Source: Solidesulfovibrio carbinoliphilus subsp. oakridgensis (GTDB lineage Bacteria > Desulfobacterota > Desulfovibrionia > Desulfovibrionales > Desulfovibrionaceae). Taken from it: 64,000 nt of DNA. The notes beneath the pieces were generated by a model. That model was not told the DNA's origin, did not search any database, and worked only from the letters and a program-made list of their open reading frames with translations. Of this stretch, positions 11,943-19,878 are shown piece after piece. The translations under genes were made by a program, and so were the position numbers. The DNA lies in contig NZ_CM001368.1 in NCBI RefSeq assembly GCF_000177215.2, positions 1,426,001 to 1,490,000 of the forward strand, given 5' to 3'. Numbering within the stretch: the first letter of the stretch is position 1; each line of letters starts with the position of its first letter.

Positions 11943-12512
11943 TTATTTATGACAGACGTAGCAGGCGTTGCTGGTGCCCATGGCGGCGTGGCAGCGTTCG
12001 CATTCCCACATCTTCATCGTGTCTTTGCTATAGCCGCTCAACCGGTTCTCGTAATACGCCGGCGGGTTGTCCATCTTGGCCACGTCGGGATGGCACTTGG
12101 TGCACTCGAATCCCTTGTGGGCGGCGTGGGAGAAGAACACGTTGTCGGGCTGGTACTGGTAGACAAGCCAGGGGACCTGGGCGCCGGTTTTGGCATAGTC
12201 CTTGACGAACTTGTCGATTTCCTTGCCATTTGGCGAGTTGTCGCCGGTTTCGTCGCCATGACATTCGGCGCAGGCCTCGGTCGTCGGCAGGCCGGCGAAG
12301 CGACCGTCCGGGCCGAGATGGTGGCATTGTTCGCACTCGATGCCGAGTTGTGCGTGGACCGTGTGACTGAAACGAATGGGTTGCGTCTTTTCGCTGTAAA
12401 GCATTTTCGGAAAGATGACCCACCCCACCACGAGAGCGCCGACGAAGCCGATCAGGGCAAAAAGCACCATCCCGCCAACGCCGCCGGCCGCATTCGATCT
12501 GTTCTCCTCCAT
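11943..12512 (-). CDS. qrcA: Quinone reductase complex multiheme cytochrome c QrcA
   Basis: A 189-residue membrane-anchored cytochrome. One helix (about residues 14-36) is followed by a periplasmic domain with five CXXCH motifs (CEQCH, CAECH, CTKCH, CERCH, CYVCH) and several further histidines for axial ligation. QrcA accepts electrons from soluble cytochrome c3. I count five classical heme motifs, whereas the Desulfovibrio vulgaris protein is described as hexaheme as far as I recall. The ATG at 12512 is preceded by AGGGGAAG; an in-frame ATG at 12527 is less well placed. First gene of the operon. Confidence 0.92.
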   Translation of the reverse strand: MEENRSNAAGGVGGMVLFALIGFVGALVVGWVIFPKMLYSEKTQPIRFSHTVHAQLGIECEQCHHLGPDGRFAGLPTTEACAECHGDETGDNSPNGKEIDKFVKDYAKTGAQVPWLVYQYQPDNVFFSHAAHKGFECTKCHPDVAKMDNPPAYYENRLSGYSKDTMKMWECERCHAAMGTSNACYVCHK

Positions 12513-12672
12513 ACTTCCCCTGCCCATTGTGCCGTTGCTGGTTTTCGCCGCGCGCAAAGACACGCGACGCCCGCCGCCCCTCGGAGGCGCGATCGGAAAA
12601 AAAGAAACGTGAGCGAGATACGGCCGACCCGGAGGATGTCCCCGTCCCCCGGACATGGAAGCCGCACCGCGC

Positions 12673-12702
12673 TTTTTACCCGGGGCGCAACTTCCGTGTC
12701 AA
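12673..12702 (-). promoter_or_regulatory. Putative sigma70 promoter of the qrcABCD operon
   Basis: On the minus strand TTGACA (12697-12702) is followed after 18 bp by TAAAAA (12673-12678), implying a 5' leader of about 150 nt before qrcA. Confidence 0.5.
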
Positions 12703-12751
12703 GGTTTAATGAAAAAATTCACGAATCCCCGGCCTCTCGCGACGCCTCGCG

Positions 12752-14188
12752 TCACGATCCGGCCTTCCCTCCCACCTTGCGGCCGTAGACGTCGTCGAAC
12801 CGCACGATGTCATCCTCTTCCAGGTACGGCCCGGACTGGATCTCGATGATCTCGACCGGCAGCTTGCCCGGGTTCGACAGCCGGTGGAGCGTGCCCTTGG
12901 GGATGTCGATGGACTGGTTTTCGGTCAAGAGGCGCTCCTCCTCCCCGAGCTGGACCAGGGCCGTACCCGAAACCACCACCCAGTGCTCGGTGCGGTGGTG
13001 GTGCATCTGGAGCGACAGCCGGCCGGCCGGCGGCACTTCGATGCGCTTGATCTTGTAGCCCGGCCCGCCCTCGAGGACCGTGTAGCTGCCCCAGGGCCGG
13101 CGGACCGTGACGTGGGCCTCAATGAGCTTGCTGCCCTGGGATTTGAGGGCCCCGACCACGTCTTTCACCCGCTGGGCCTCGGTCACCGGGCACACGAGGG
13201 TCGCGTCCCTGGTCTGGATGACGATCATGTCCTTGACCCCGGCCACGGCCAGGGAGCTGCCCTCGGAAATGAAAAGGGAGCCTTCGCAGTCCAGGGCCAG
13301 CACCTCGCCCTGGATCACGCACTCGGCCCCGTCCTTTTTGCCCAGGCGGTACAGCGCCTCCCAGCTGCCGAGGTCGTCCCAGTCGAACGGGGCCTCGACC
13401 ATGGCGATGCGGTCGAGCTTTTCGACCACGCCGTAGTCCACGGACACGTCGGGCAAGGCGCAGTAGCCTTCGGCCAGGGGACGCTCGTGGCGCGCCGTCC
13501 ACCAGGCGAAGATTGCCGGCGCATGGGCGGCCACGGCCGCAAGGAACACATCGGCCCGGAAGACGAACATACCGCTGTTCCAGTAATGTTCGCCGCCGGC
13601 CAGCAGCTTTCGGGCGGTCGCCAGGTCGGGCTTTTCCGTGAATCCGGCCACGGCATAGGCGCCCGCTTCCAGGGGCTGTCCCCGGTGGATGTAGCCGTAG
13701 CCGGTCTCGGGCGACCGGGGCGGGATGCCGAAGGTGACGAACCAGCCGTCCCGGGCCAGCCCCACCGCCTGGTCCATGGCCGCGTGCCAGGAGTCCCGGT
13801 CGTCGATGCGGTGGTCGGCCGGAAAAACGCCGACCACGGCCTCGGGGTCGGCATCCACGATGGGTTCGAGGCCAAGGAGGATGGCCGGCAGGGTGTTTCT
13901 GGCCAGCGGTTCGGCCAGGACCCGGGCCGCGCCCTCGGGCAGCACGGTCGTGAGCTGGGAGCGGACTTCGAAGGCATGCTCCTCGTTGGTGACCACGAAC
14001 ACGTTGTCCGGATCGAAGGCCTCGACCACGCGCAGGGCCGTGGCCTGCAAAAGCGTCTCCCCGCCGCCCAGGGCCAAGAGCTGCTTGGGCAAAAGCGTGC
14101 GGGACAGCGGCCAGAGCCTGGTGCCCGAACCGCCGGCCAGGATCAGGGCGTACCGGGAGCCGGAAGCGGAAGTATCGGTTGCGGTCAT
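12752..14188 (-). CDS. manC: Mannose-1-phosphate guanylyltransferase / mannose-6-phosphate isomerase
   Basis: A 478-residue bifunctional-type enzyme making GDP-mannose for surface polysaccharide. The N-terminal nucleotidyltransferase domain (about 1-340) opens with LILAGGSGTRLWPLSRTLLPKQLLAL and contains FPADHRI and the FVFRADVFL region. The C-terminal cupin domain (about 360-475) carries the type II isomerase motifs RPWGSYTVLEGGPGYKIKRI (interrupted by variable residues) and HHHRTEHWVVVSGTA. It sits 24 nt downstream of rfbC on the same strand, so both probably belong to one polysaccharide-precursor unit. Confidence 0.9.
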   Translation of the reverse strand: MTATDTSASGSRYALILAGGSGTRLWPLSRTLLPKQLLALGGGETLLQATALRVVEAFDPDNVFVVTNEEHAFEVRSQLTTVLPEGAARVLAEPLARNTLPAILLGLEPIVDADPEAVVGVFPADHRIDDRDSWHAAMDQAVGLARDGWFVTFGIPPRSPETGYGYIHRGQPLEAGAYAVAGFTEKPDLATARKLLAGGEHYWNSGMFVFRADVFLAAVAAHAPAIFAWWTARHERPLAEGYCALPDVSVDYGVVEKLDRIAMVEAPFDWDDLGSWEALYRLGKKDGAECVIQGEVLALDCEGSLFISEGSSLAVAGVKDMIVIQTRDATLVCPVTEAQRVKDVVGALKSQGSKLIEAHVTVRRPWGSYTVLEGGPGYKIKRIEVPPAGRLSLQMHHHRTEHWVVVSGTALVQLGEEERLLTENQSIDIPKGTLHRLSNPGKLPVEIIEIQSGPYLEEDDIVRFDDVYGRKVGGKAGS

Positions 14189-14212
14189 GGAACCTCCTTG
14201 ATCCGCGGGGCA

Positions 14213-14770
14213 TTACGGAACATAGACGAACGGGGACCCGCCTGCGGCCAGGGTCGGCTGGCGGGCGTCCTTGTCCGAAAGGACCGGCACGTCCACAGGC
14301 CACGCGACGCCGATGTCCGGGTCGTTCCAGGCGATGCCCGCGTCGTCGGCCGGGGAATACGGCGCATCGACCTTGTACATGAATTCGGCGTTTTCCGTCA
14401 GGGTCACGTAGCCGTGGGCAAAGCCGCGCGGCACCATGAGGCGCAGGAAATTGTCCTCGGTCAACTCGATGCCGTACCATTTGCCGTAGGTCGGCGAACC
14501 GACGCGCAGGTCCACGGCCACGTCGAAGACCGCGCCGCGCACCACCCACACGAGTTTGGCCTGAGTGTTGGGCGGCCGCTGGTAGTGCAGTCCGCGCAAC
14601 ACGCCCCGGGGACCGGAGCGGGCATGGTTGTCCTGGACGAAATCATAGTCGAGACCGGCCGCGGCGTAAGCCTTGCGGCTGTGGGTTTCCAGAAAAAACC
14701 CTCGGTTGTCGCCGAAAACCCTGGGCTTTACGACCACAAGCCCGGGGATGCCGGTTTGTGACACCTCCAC
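14213..14770 (-). CDS. rfbC: dTDP-4-dehydrorhamnose 3,5-epimerase
   Basis: A 185-residue cupin-fold epimerase of the dTDP-rhamnose pathway (RmlC/RfbC). Seen: VFGDNRGFFLETHS, FVQDNHARSGPRGVLRGLHYQ with the catalytic His, VPRGFAHGYVTL, and the PYSPADDAGIAWNDPDIGVAWP end. I chose the GTG at 14770 because AGGAGG lies six bases upstream and the protein then begins VEVSQTGIPG, like other family members; an upstream ATG at 14851 would add 27 unconserved residues. No rfbA, rfbB or rfbD is in the window. Confidence 0.88.
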   Translation of the reverse strand: MEVSQTGIPGLVVVKPRVFGDNRGFFLETHSRKAYAAAGLDYDFVQDNHARSGPRGVLRGLHYQRPPNTQAKLVWVVRGAVFDVAVDLRVGSPTYGKWYGIELTEDNFLRLMVPRGFAHGYVTLTENAEFMYKVDAPYSPADDAGIAWNDPDIGVAWPVDVPVLSDKDARQPTLAAGGSPFVYVP

Positions 14771-14835
14771 GAGGGACCTCCTGTTGCTAACAGTTTGCGT
14801 TTTTATGAAGTGAATGCCGCATGCCCTATCCCATT

Positions 14836-15744
14836 TCAGGGACGCGGACAACAGGCCCGGGCGGCCAGAGCGGCTGTTTCACCGGCCCTATACGAGCTTC
14901 TGACCAGGGGCGCGGCCACCATTTCGGCAATGCCCCGCTCCCGGCCGAGGGCGGCCAGGGCCTCGAACTCCCCGGGCGGCACGTAGCGGACCACCGGCAG
15001 GTTGCGGCGCGAGGGACGCAGGTACTGGCCGACCGTGACCACCCGGCAGCCGGCCCGGGCCAGATCGCCGAAGACCTCGGCCAGTTCGCCTTCCGTCTCG
15101 CCGAGCCCGACCATGAGGCCGCTTTTGACCACCGGCCCGCCCCGCCCGGCCGCCCGGGCCAGGAGCTCCAGGCTGCGGCCGTAGTCCGCCCCGGCCCGGG
15201 CCGTGGCATAGAGCCGGGGCACGGTCTCCACGTTGTGGTTGAGCACGTCCGGCCGGGCGTCGAGGACCAGGGCCAGGGCGTCCGGGTAGCCACGGAAATC
15301 CGGGATCAGGACCTCGATGGTGGTCCCGGGAGCGGCGGCGCGCACGGCCTGGATGGTGGCCGCGAAATGGGCCGCCCCGCCGTCCGGCAGGTCGTCGCGG
15401 GTGACCGAGGTCACCACCGCGTGGGTCAGTTGCAGCTCGGCCACGGCCGCGCCAAGGCGCTCCGGCTCCCCGGCATCGACCGGGTCCGGGGTCCCGGCCG
15501 CGATGTTGCAAAAGGCGCAGCCCCGGGTGCACACGCCGCCGAGGATCAGAAAGGTGGCCGTGCCCCGGGAGAAGCACTCGAAGATGTTCGGGCAGCGCGC
15601 CCCCCGGCACACGGTGCGAAGGCTCCCGGCGGCCACGGTGTGGGCCGTGGCCGCGAAGCCCGCGTCGGCCGGCAGGCGCACCCGCAGCCAGGGCGGCAGC
15701 CGGCCCGGGGCGGCTTCGGGTCTAGCGGCCTTTGGGTCGTCCAT
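14836..15744 (-). CDS. lipA: Lipoyl synthase (radical SAM)
   Basis: A 302-residue radical SAM enzyme that inserts two sulfurs into protein-bound octanoate to make lipoate. The auxiliary cluster motif CRGARCPNIFEC (about residues 42-53) is followed by the radical SAM motif CTRGCAFC (about 69-76), and the conserved HNVETVPRLY, GLMVGLGET and GQYLRPSRRNLPV segments are present. The ATG at 15744 has AAAGGAACA upstream and lies inside the 3' end of the upstream methyltransferase gene, overlapping it by 23 nt, which suggests translational coupling. No lipB is visible nearby. Confidence 0.92.
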   Translation of the reverse strand: MDDPKAARPEAAPGRLPPWLRVRLPADAGFAATAHTVAAGSLRTVCRGARCPNIFECFSRGTATFLILGGVCTRGCAFCNIAAGTPDPVDAGEPERLGAAVAELQLTHAVVTSVTRDDLPDGGAAHFAATIQAVRAAAPGTTIEVLIPDFRGYPDALALVLDARPDVLNHNVETVPRLYATARAGADYGRSLELLARAAGRGGPVVKSGLMVGLGETEGELAEVFGDLARAGCRVVTVGQYLRPSRRNLPVVRYVPPGEFEALAALGRERGIAEMVAAPLVRSSYRAGETAALAARACCPRP

Positions 15745-17362
15745 GTCCACTGTTCCTTTTGCCGGCCGGCCGGGCCGGCGGCCGTTTGGGCCTGTCCTCG
15801 CGCGGCCCCTGGCCGGACCGGGCCGGGCCCTGCCCGCCCTGCCCCGATCCGGACGGGCCGGAGGGACGGGCCGGACGGGGCGGACGAGCGGGCCGGGCCG
15901 GGCGAGCCGGACGCGGCCTGCCCTCGCCCTCCTCGGCCTCGCCGGGACGGGCGTCCCTGTCCCGCCGCGGATCGGGCCTGTCGGCCCCGTTGGGCCGCCT
16001 GGGCCGGCTGGGCTGGCGGGAGGACCTCGGCCCCCGGCCGCCGCCGCTGGCATCCCGGTCGGACCTGCTTTCCTTGTCTGGCCTGCCTTCCCTGTCTGGC
16101 CGGCCCGACTTGCCGGATCTGTCAGACGGGGCGGGTTTGGAATCGGGCCGGCCCGCCGCCGGGCGCCCGGGTGCCGGGGCGGCCGGGTCTCCGGCCAGCC
16201 GGACCCGGGGCGCGCCCGACTTGGCGTCCTGGGGGGCGTCCGGCGGCACGGCCACCTCGATCAGATCGCCCGGCCGGGGCGGACGGCCGTCCGGGGCCAC
16301 CAGCACCACCAGCCCCTTGGCCGAACAGCCGTAGACCGCGCTCCCGGGCGCATCGGCCAGGGCAAAAGCCCCGGATACCACCCGGACCGCGTTCGGCCGG
16401 GCCACGGCCGGGCACTTCCTGGCCAGGAGAAAGGCCAGGCTCAGGCGCTCCTTGCCGAGTTCCGCCCGCTCGGACAGGGTCGAGAGCCAGGCCGGGGCCC
16501 CGGACAGCGACATGTTGAAATGGCACCAGGCCCGGGTGTGGCCCTCGGTCAGCGGACAGTCGTGGCCGTGGGGACAGGGGGCGAGAAGGCCAAGGCCCAT
16601 CTCCACAAAAGCCTCGCGCATGCCGAGCAGGCACCGCCAGCCCAGCCGCGTGCCCGGCTCGATGACCAGGGCCCGGCCGCCCGGGGCCAGGGATTCGGCC
16701 AGCTGGGCGGCCAGCCGCTCCATGCGCGAATCGAGCGGCTCCCGGCCGGTGCCGCCGAGTTCGTTGGCCACGTTGACCATGGCCACCAGATCCGCGCCGT
16801 CGGCCAGGCCCTGCCAGTATTCGCCGCGAAGGAGTCTGATCCGCCAGGGCGCGTCGTCGCCGGCCGGATCGAAGCCGGCCAGGGACGTGAAAAGCGAGAG
16901 CCCGAGGTCCAGGGCCCGCCGGGACCGGTCCACGCACAGAAACCGCAGCTTTTTCCGGCGCAGGTCCGGCCGGGACAGCCACAGGGCCTGGACAAAGGTC
17001 AGGGGCCCGGAGCCGAGGTCGCAGACCAGGCCGTCCTCGGGCAAATCGAGGTCCAGGGCCGGCAGGAGCCGGGAAAGGCGCAGGAGGTTCCAGGGCAGGA
17101 AATACCAGGCATAGGCCGAAAGGATGCGGGGGTCGCTCAGGTAACCGGGCTTCGGCCCCCCTTCCCGCTCGGCGGTCAGGGACAGGGACAGGTCGCGGAT
17201 GCTGCGCGGCAGCTGCCGCTCCAGGCCCGGCCGCAGGTTGAGGGCCCGGCGAAGCGCGGCCGGATAGGCGGCGAGCGCCGTGGTCGTCTCGGGAGAGAGC
17301 GGCGGGAAAAGCCGGGCCAGGGCCCGGGAACCGGGCGGGCGGGCGTCAGGGGACATAGGCAA
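15722..17362 (-). CDS. Rsm22-like small-ribosomal-subunit methyltransferase family protein with basic tail
   Basis: A 546-residue protein. Residues about 60-300 form a SAM-dependent methyltransferase core (VCDLGSGPLTFVQAL, then FLCVDRSRRALDLG) of the Rsm22/METTL17 family. The family's cysteine signature appears as CPHGHDCPLTEGHTRAWCHF, which in studied members holds an Fe-S cluster. Residues about 310-390 look like a small beta domain. The last 150 residues are a low-complexity tail rich in Pro, Arg, Gly and Asp with RPARPARP-type repeats, probably disordered and RNA-binding. The start overlaps the end of the upstream RACo-like gene by 17 nt; the end overlaps lipA. Confidence 0.75.
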   Translation of the reverse strand: MPMSPDARPPGSRALARLFPPLSPETTTALAAYPAALRRALNLRPGLERQLPRSIRDLSLSLTAEREGGPKPGYLSDPRILSAYAWYFLPWNLLRLSRLLPALDLDLPEDGLVCDLGSGPLTFVQALWLSRPDLRRKKLRFLCVDRSRRALDLGLSLFTSLAGFDPAGDDAPWRIRLLRGEYWQGLADGADLVAMVNVANELGGTGREPLDSRMERLAAQLAESLAPGGRALVIEPGTRLGWRCLLGMREAFVEMGLGLLAPCPHGHDCPLTEGHTRAWCHFNMSLSGAPAWLSTLSERAELGKERLSLAFLLARKCPAVARPNAVRVVSGAFALADAPGSAVYGCSAKGLVVLVAPDGRPPRPGDLIEVAVPPDAPQDAKSGAPRVRLAGDPAAPAPGRPAAGRPDSKPAPSDRSGKSGRPDREGRPDKESRSDRDASGGGRGPRSSRQPSRPRRPNGADRPDPRRDRDARPGEAEEGEGRPRPARPARPARPPRPARPSGPSGSGQGGQGPARSGQGPREDRPKRPPARPAGKRNSGHGRPKGR

Positions 17363-18911
17363 ACACCATCCTGCGGATAAAGGAATCGGACATGTCGTCG
17401 CCGGCGGCCAGGGGCACGATGGCCGTGCGTCCGGCCAGGGCGCCGGCCTCGTCCCGGGCCGAGGGGTCGGTCAGGAAAAGGGCCGCGCCCGCCAGGGACA
17501 GGTTGCCGGCCACGCGGGTCCGGGCGGCCAGGCCAGGCGGGAAAAACCCCAGGGTCTCCAGATCCCCGGGGGAAACCCGGGCCCCGAAGGCCCCGGCCAG
17601 ATGCACCGCGGCCAGATGCGCGGTCGTGAGCCCGGCCGCGCCGAGCAGGGCCGAGACGGCCAGATTGGCAGCCGCCTTGACTTTGAGGAGCTCCTCCACG
17701 TCCGAGGCGTAAAGCCGGCAGCCGGCGGCCGCGAACACGGCCTCGCCGGCCTGCCGGACGACCTGCCGGCGCAGCCGTTCCCCCAGCGGGGTCGGGGCAG
17801 GGGTCTCGGCGAATCGGCCGTCCGTGTCAAGCACCCCCTGCTCCCTGAGGCGGGCCGCCAGGGACAGGTAGCCGGGTCCGGCAATGCCGCCCACCGGCCC
17901 GGGCGCCGCCCCGCCCTCGAAAAGGACGGCCACGAGGCCGGCCGGCGAGAGCTCGAAGGATACGGCCACGCCCGGCCCGGCCAGGGCCCCCTGGGACAGG
18001 CCCACGCCTTCGAGGGCCGGCCCCAGGGGCGCGCTTGCGGCCAGGAACCGGTCCGGCGCGAGGGCCAGGACCATCTCCGCGTTGGTGCCGAGATCGGCCA
18101 GGAGGAAAGGATAGGCGGGAGCCTGCCGCAAGAGGACCGTCAGGCCGGCGCTGATGTCGGCTCCGACAAAGGGGCCGAGAAGCGGCGGAATGTAGGCGGG
18201 CGGCAGGCCCCGGCCAAGGGCCGCCTCCTCCCCGGCCGCCCAGGCCAGGCCGTAAGGGGCCCGGGCCAGGCCGGCGAGCGGCTTGCCGCACAGGATCGAC
18301 ACCATGGCCGGATTGCCGGCCACACACAGGGCGGTGAGATTTGGGCCGGCCAGCTCGGCCTTTTCGGCCAGCACGTCGAGGACCAGCCCGCGCAGATACT
18401 CCCCGCCGCCCGGCAAAAGGGCGAAGGCCAGACGCGAGATGACCTCGCCGCCGGCCCCGAGCTGGGGATTGACGCCCCGGCCCTCGGCCAGGATCCGGCC
18501 GCCCGCCAGAGAGACGATCCGCCAGGCCAGGCCCGTGGTGCCGAGATCGACCGCCAGCCCGAAAGGGCCCGCCGCCTCCGGGTCGCGCGGGCGCGTTTCC
18601 AGATCGTAGGCCGGCGACGGGCCGGTGTCGGCCAGGGCCAGCCGCTCGCCGCCCCGGACCGGATGGAGGCAGGCCAGACGCCAGCCGCCGGCCAGGGCGG
18701 CGGGGTCCAGGCGGCGGGCCTCGGCGGCCAGGGGCGCGGGCGGGGGCGACAAAAAACGGACCCGGCACCGGCCGCACCGGCCAAGCCCGGCGCAAAGCGG
18801 CGCGCCCACGAAAAACCCGGCCCGGAACAGGGCCCGGGCCAGGGTATCTCCTAGGGCGGCCTGAATCAGACGCCCCGAACCGGCGGTTTCCACGAGGATT
18901 TCGAGTGCCAT
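17346..18911 (-). CDS. Ferredoxin/ASKHA-domain protein (DUF4445, RACo-like)
   Basis: A 521-residue protein. Residues 1-95 form a [2Fe-2S] ferredoxin-like domain (CAGLGRCGRCRVRF with a later Cys in RLACLHP). From residue 117 an ASKHA ATP-binding domain begins (LAVDLGTTGLAWRI, then FLLADLGTNAEMVLAL and VHLAGAFGARV). This architecture matches reductive activators of corrinoid proteins (RACo) and related DUF4445 proteins, which use ATP to drive a low-potential electron transfer. No corrinoid methyltransferase is in the window, so the partner is unknown. First gene of the overlapping set with the Rsm22-like gene and lipA. Confidence 0.8.
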   Translation of the reverse strand: MALEILVETAGSGRLIQAALGDTLARALFRAGFFVGAPLCAGLGRCGRCRVRFLSPPPAPLAAEARRLDPAALAGGWRLACLHPVRGGERLALADTGPSPAYDLETRPRDPEAAGPFGLAVDLGTTGLAWRIVSLAGGRILAEGRGVNPQLGAGGEVISRLAFALLPGGGEYLRGLVLDVLAEKAELAGPNLTALCVAGNPAMVSILCGKPLAGLARAPYGLAWAAGEEAALGRGLPPAYIPPLLGPFVGADISAGLTVLLRQAPAYPFLLADLGTNAEMVLALAPDRFLAASAPLGPALEGVGLSQGALAGPGVAVSFELSPAGLVAVLFEGGAAPGPVGGIAGPGYLSLAARLREQGVLDTDGRFAETPAPTPLGERLRRQVVRQAGEAVFAAAGCRLYASDVEELLKVKAAANLAVSALLGAAGLTTAHLAAVHLAGAFGARVSPGDLETLGFFPPGLAARTRVAGNLSLAGAALFLTDPSARDEAGALAGRTAIVPLAAGDDMSDSFIRRMVFAYVP

Positions 18912-19188
18912 GGGAAAGACAGTCCTTCAAATCCCGGCAAAGGGCAATGGCAGCCAAAGGGCCACATTCTTTCAATTTATTAAAATATGAAAAGGGCCTT
19001 GACTTGGAAGTTCAATCCTTTTAGTCAGAGACCTACCTTTCGTAACAGCATCTGGCGATTTGGCACCTGATTCGCGTTCGTCAGCGCGCGACAGCTGCGG
19101 TGATACACTCCGGCCCCACGTCCTCGAAAGGTTTGGATGGTCACGTGGAAGCGGCCCCGGCCAGCAACTCCAGCAAGGAGAAAGGATT

Positions 19189-19878
19189 TTGACCGACGCG
19201 CACGCGCACACACTACACAAGCTCAAACCGGTAGTCCTTTTGGCCCTGCTGGCCCTCCTCACAGCCGGCTGTTCTTCGAAATCCAAAACCTACTCCTATC
19301 AGTTCGACGACTATCAGGGCTTTAACGCCCGCAACGACTTCATCACCCACGGCGATTCCGAAGAACGGCTCAAGGCCGACGCCGAACAAAATCTCCTCTC
19401 CGGCAATCTCTTCGCCCAGGGTTCGACGCCCACGCCCAAGCGGGCCGGCGGACCGGAAAAGGTCATCAGCGAAAATCTTTTCGAAGTGGCTTCCGTGCAA
19501 CGCAAGGGCGGCGTCTACGACCGCATGCTGCGCACCGCCAACACCCAGATCGGTACGCCGTACCGCTCGGGCGGTTGCAATCCCAACACCGGCTTCGACT
19601 GTTCGGGATTCACCACCTGGGTCTTCAACCGTTACGGCATCCATCTTCCCCGCTCCTCCCGCGAGCAGTACCAGATGGGCACGATGGTGGCCAAAAACAA
19701 TCTGCGCAAGGGCGACCTGGTCTTTTTCCGCTCCAAACGCGGCGTCAACCACGTCGGCATCTATTTGGAAAACGGCAAGTTCATCCACAGCGCCAGCAAC
19801 GGCAAAACCGTTACCATAAGCCACCTCGAAGAGGACTACTGGAGAACCCATTATGCCGGAGGCCGTCGGGTCTTCTAG
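19189..19878 (+). CDS. NlpC/P60 family lipoprotein peptidase
   Basis: A 229-residue lipoprotein. The signal ends in a lipobox (LALLTAGC) near residue 25. The C-terminal NlpC/P60 domain (about 105-229) has the catalytic Cys in GFDCSGFTTWVF, the His in NHVGIYL, and the third polar residue in FIHSAS. Such enzymes cut the D-Glu/diaminopimelate bond of peptidoglycan peptides in the envelope. I chose a TTG start at 19189 because AAGGAGAAAGGA lies just before it and the signal peptide then has normal length; the frame upstream has no convincing start. An L,D-transpeptidase gene follows and overlaps by 26 nt as annotated. Confidence 0.85.
   Translation: MTDAHAHTLHKLKPVVLLALLALLTAGCSSKSKTYSYQFDDYQGFNARNDFITHGDSEERLKADAEQNLLSGNLFAQGSTPTPKRAGGPEKVISENLFEVASVQRKGGVYDRMLRTANTQIGTPYRSGGCNPNTGFDCSGFTTWVFNRYGIHLPRSSREQYQMGTMVAKNNLRKGDLVFFRSKRGVNHVGIYLENGKFIHSASNGKTVTISHLEEDYWRTHYAGGRRVF

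Noticed and set aside
18999-19015. Imperfect palindrome TTGACTTGGAAGTTCAA before the NlpC gene
   Set aside because: Arms mismatch near the centre and there is no matching -10 at proper spacing; too weak to call an operator.
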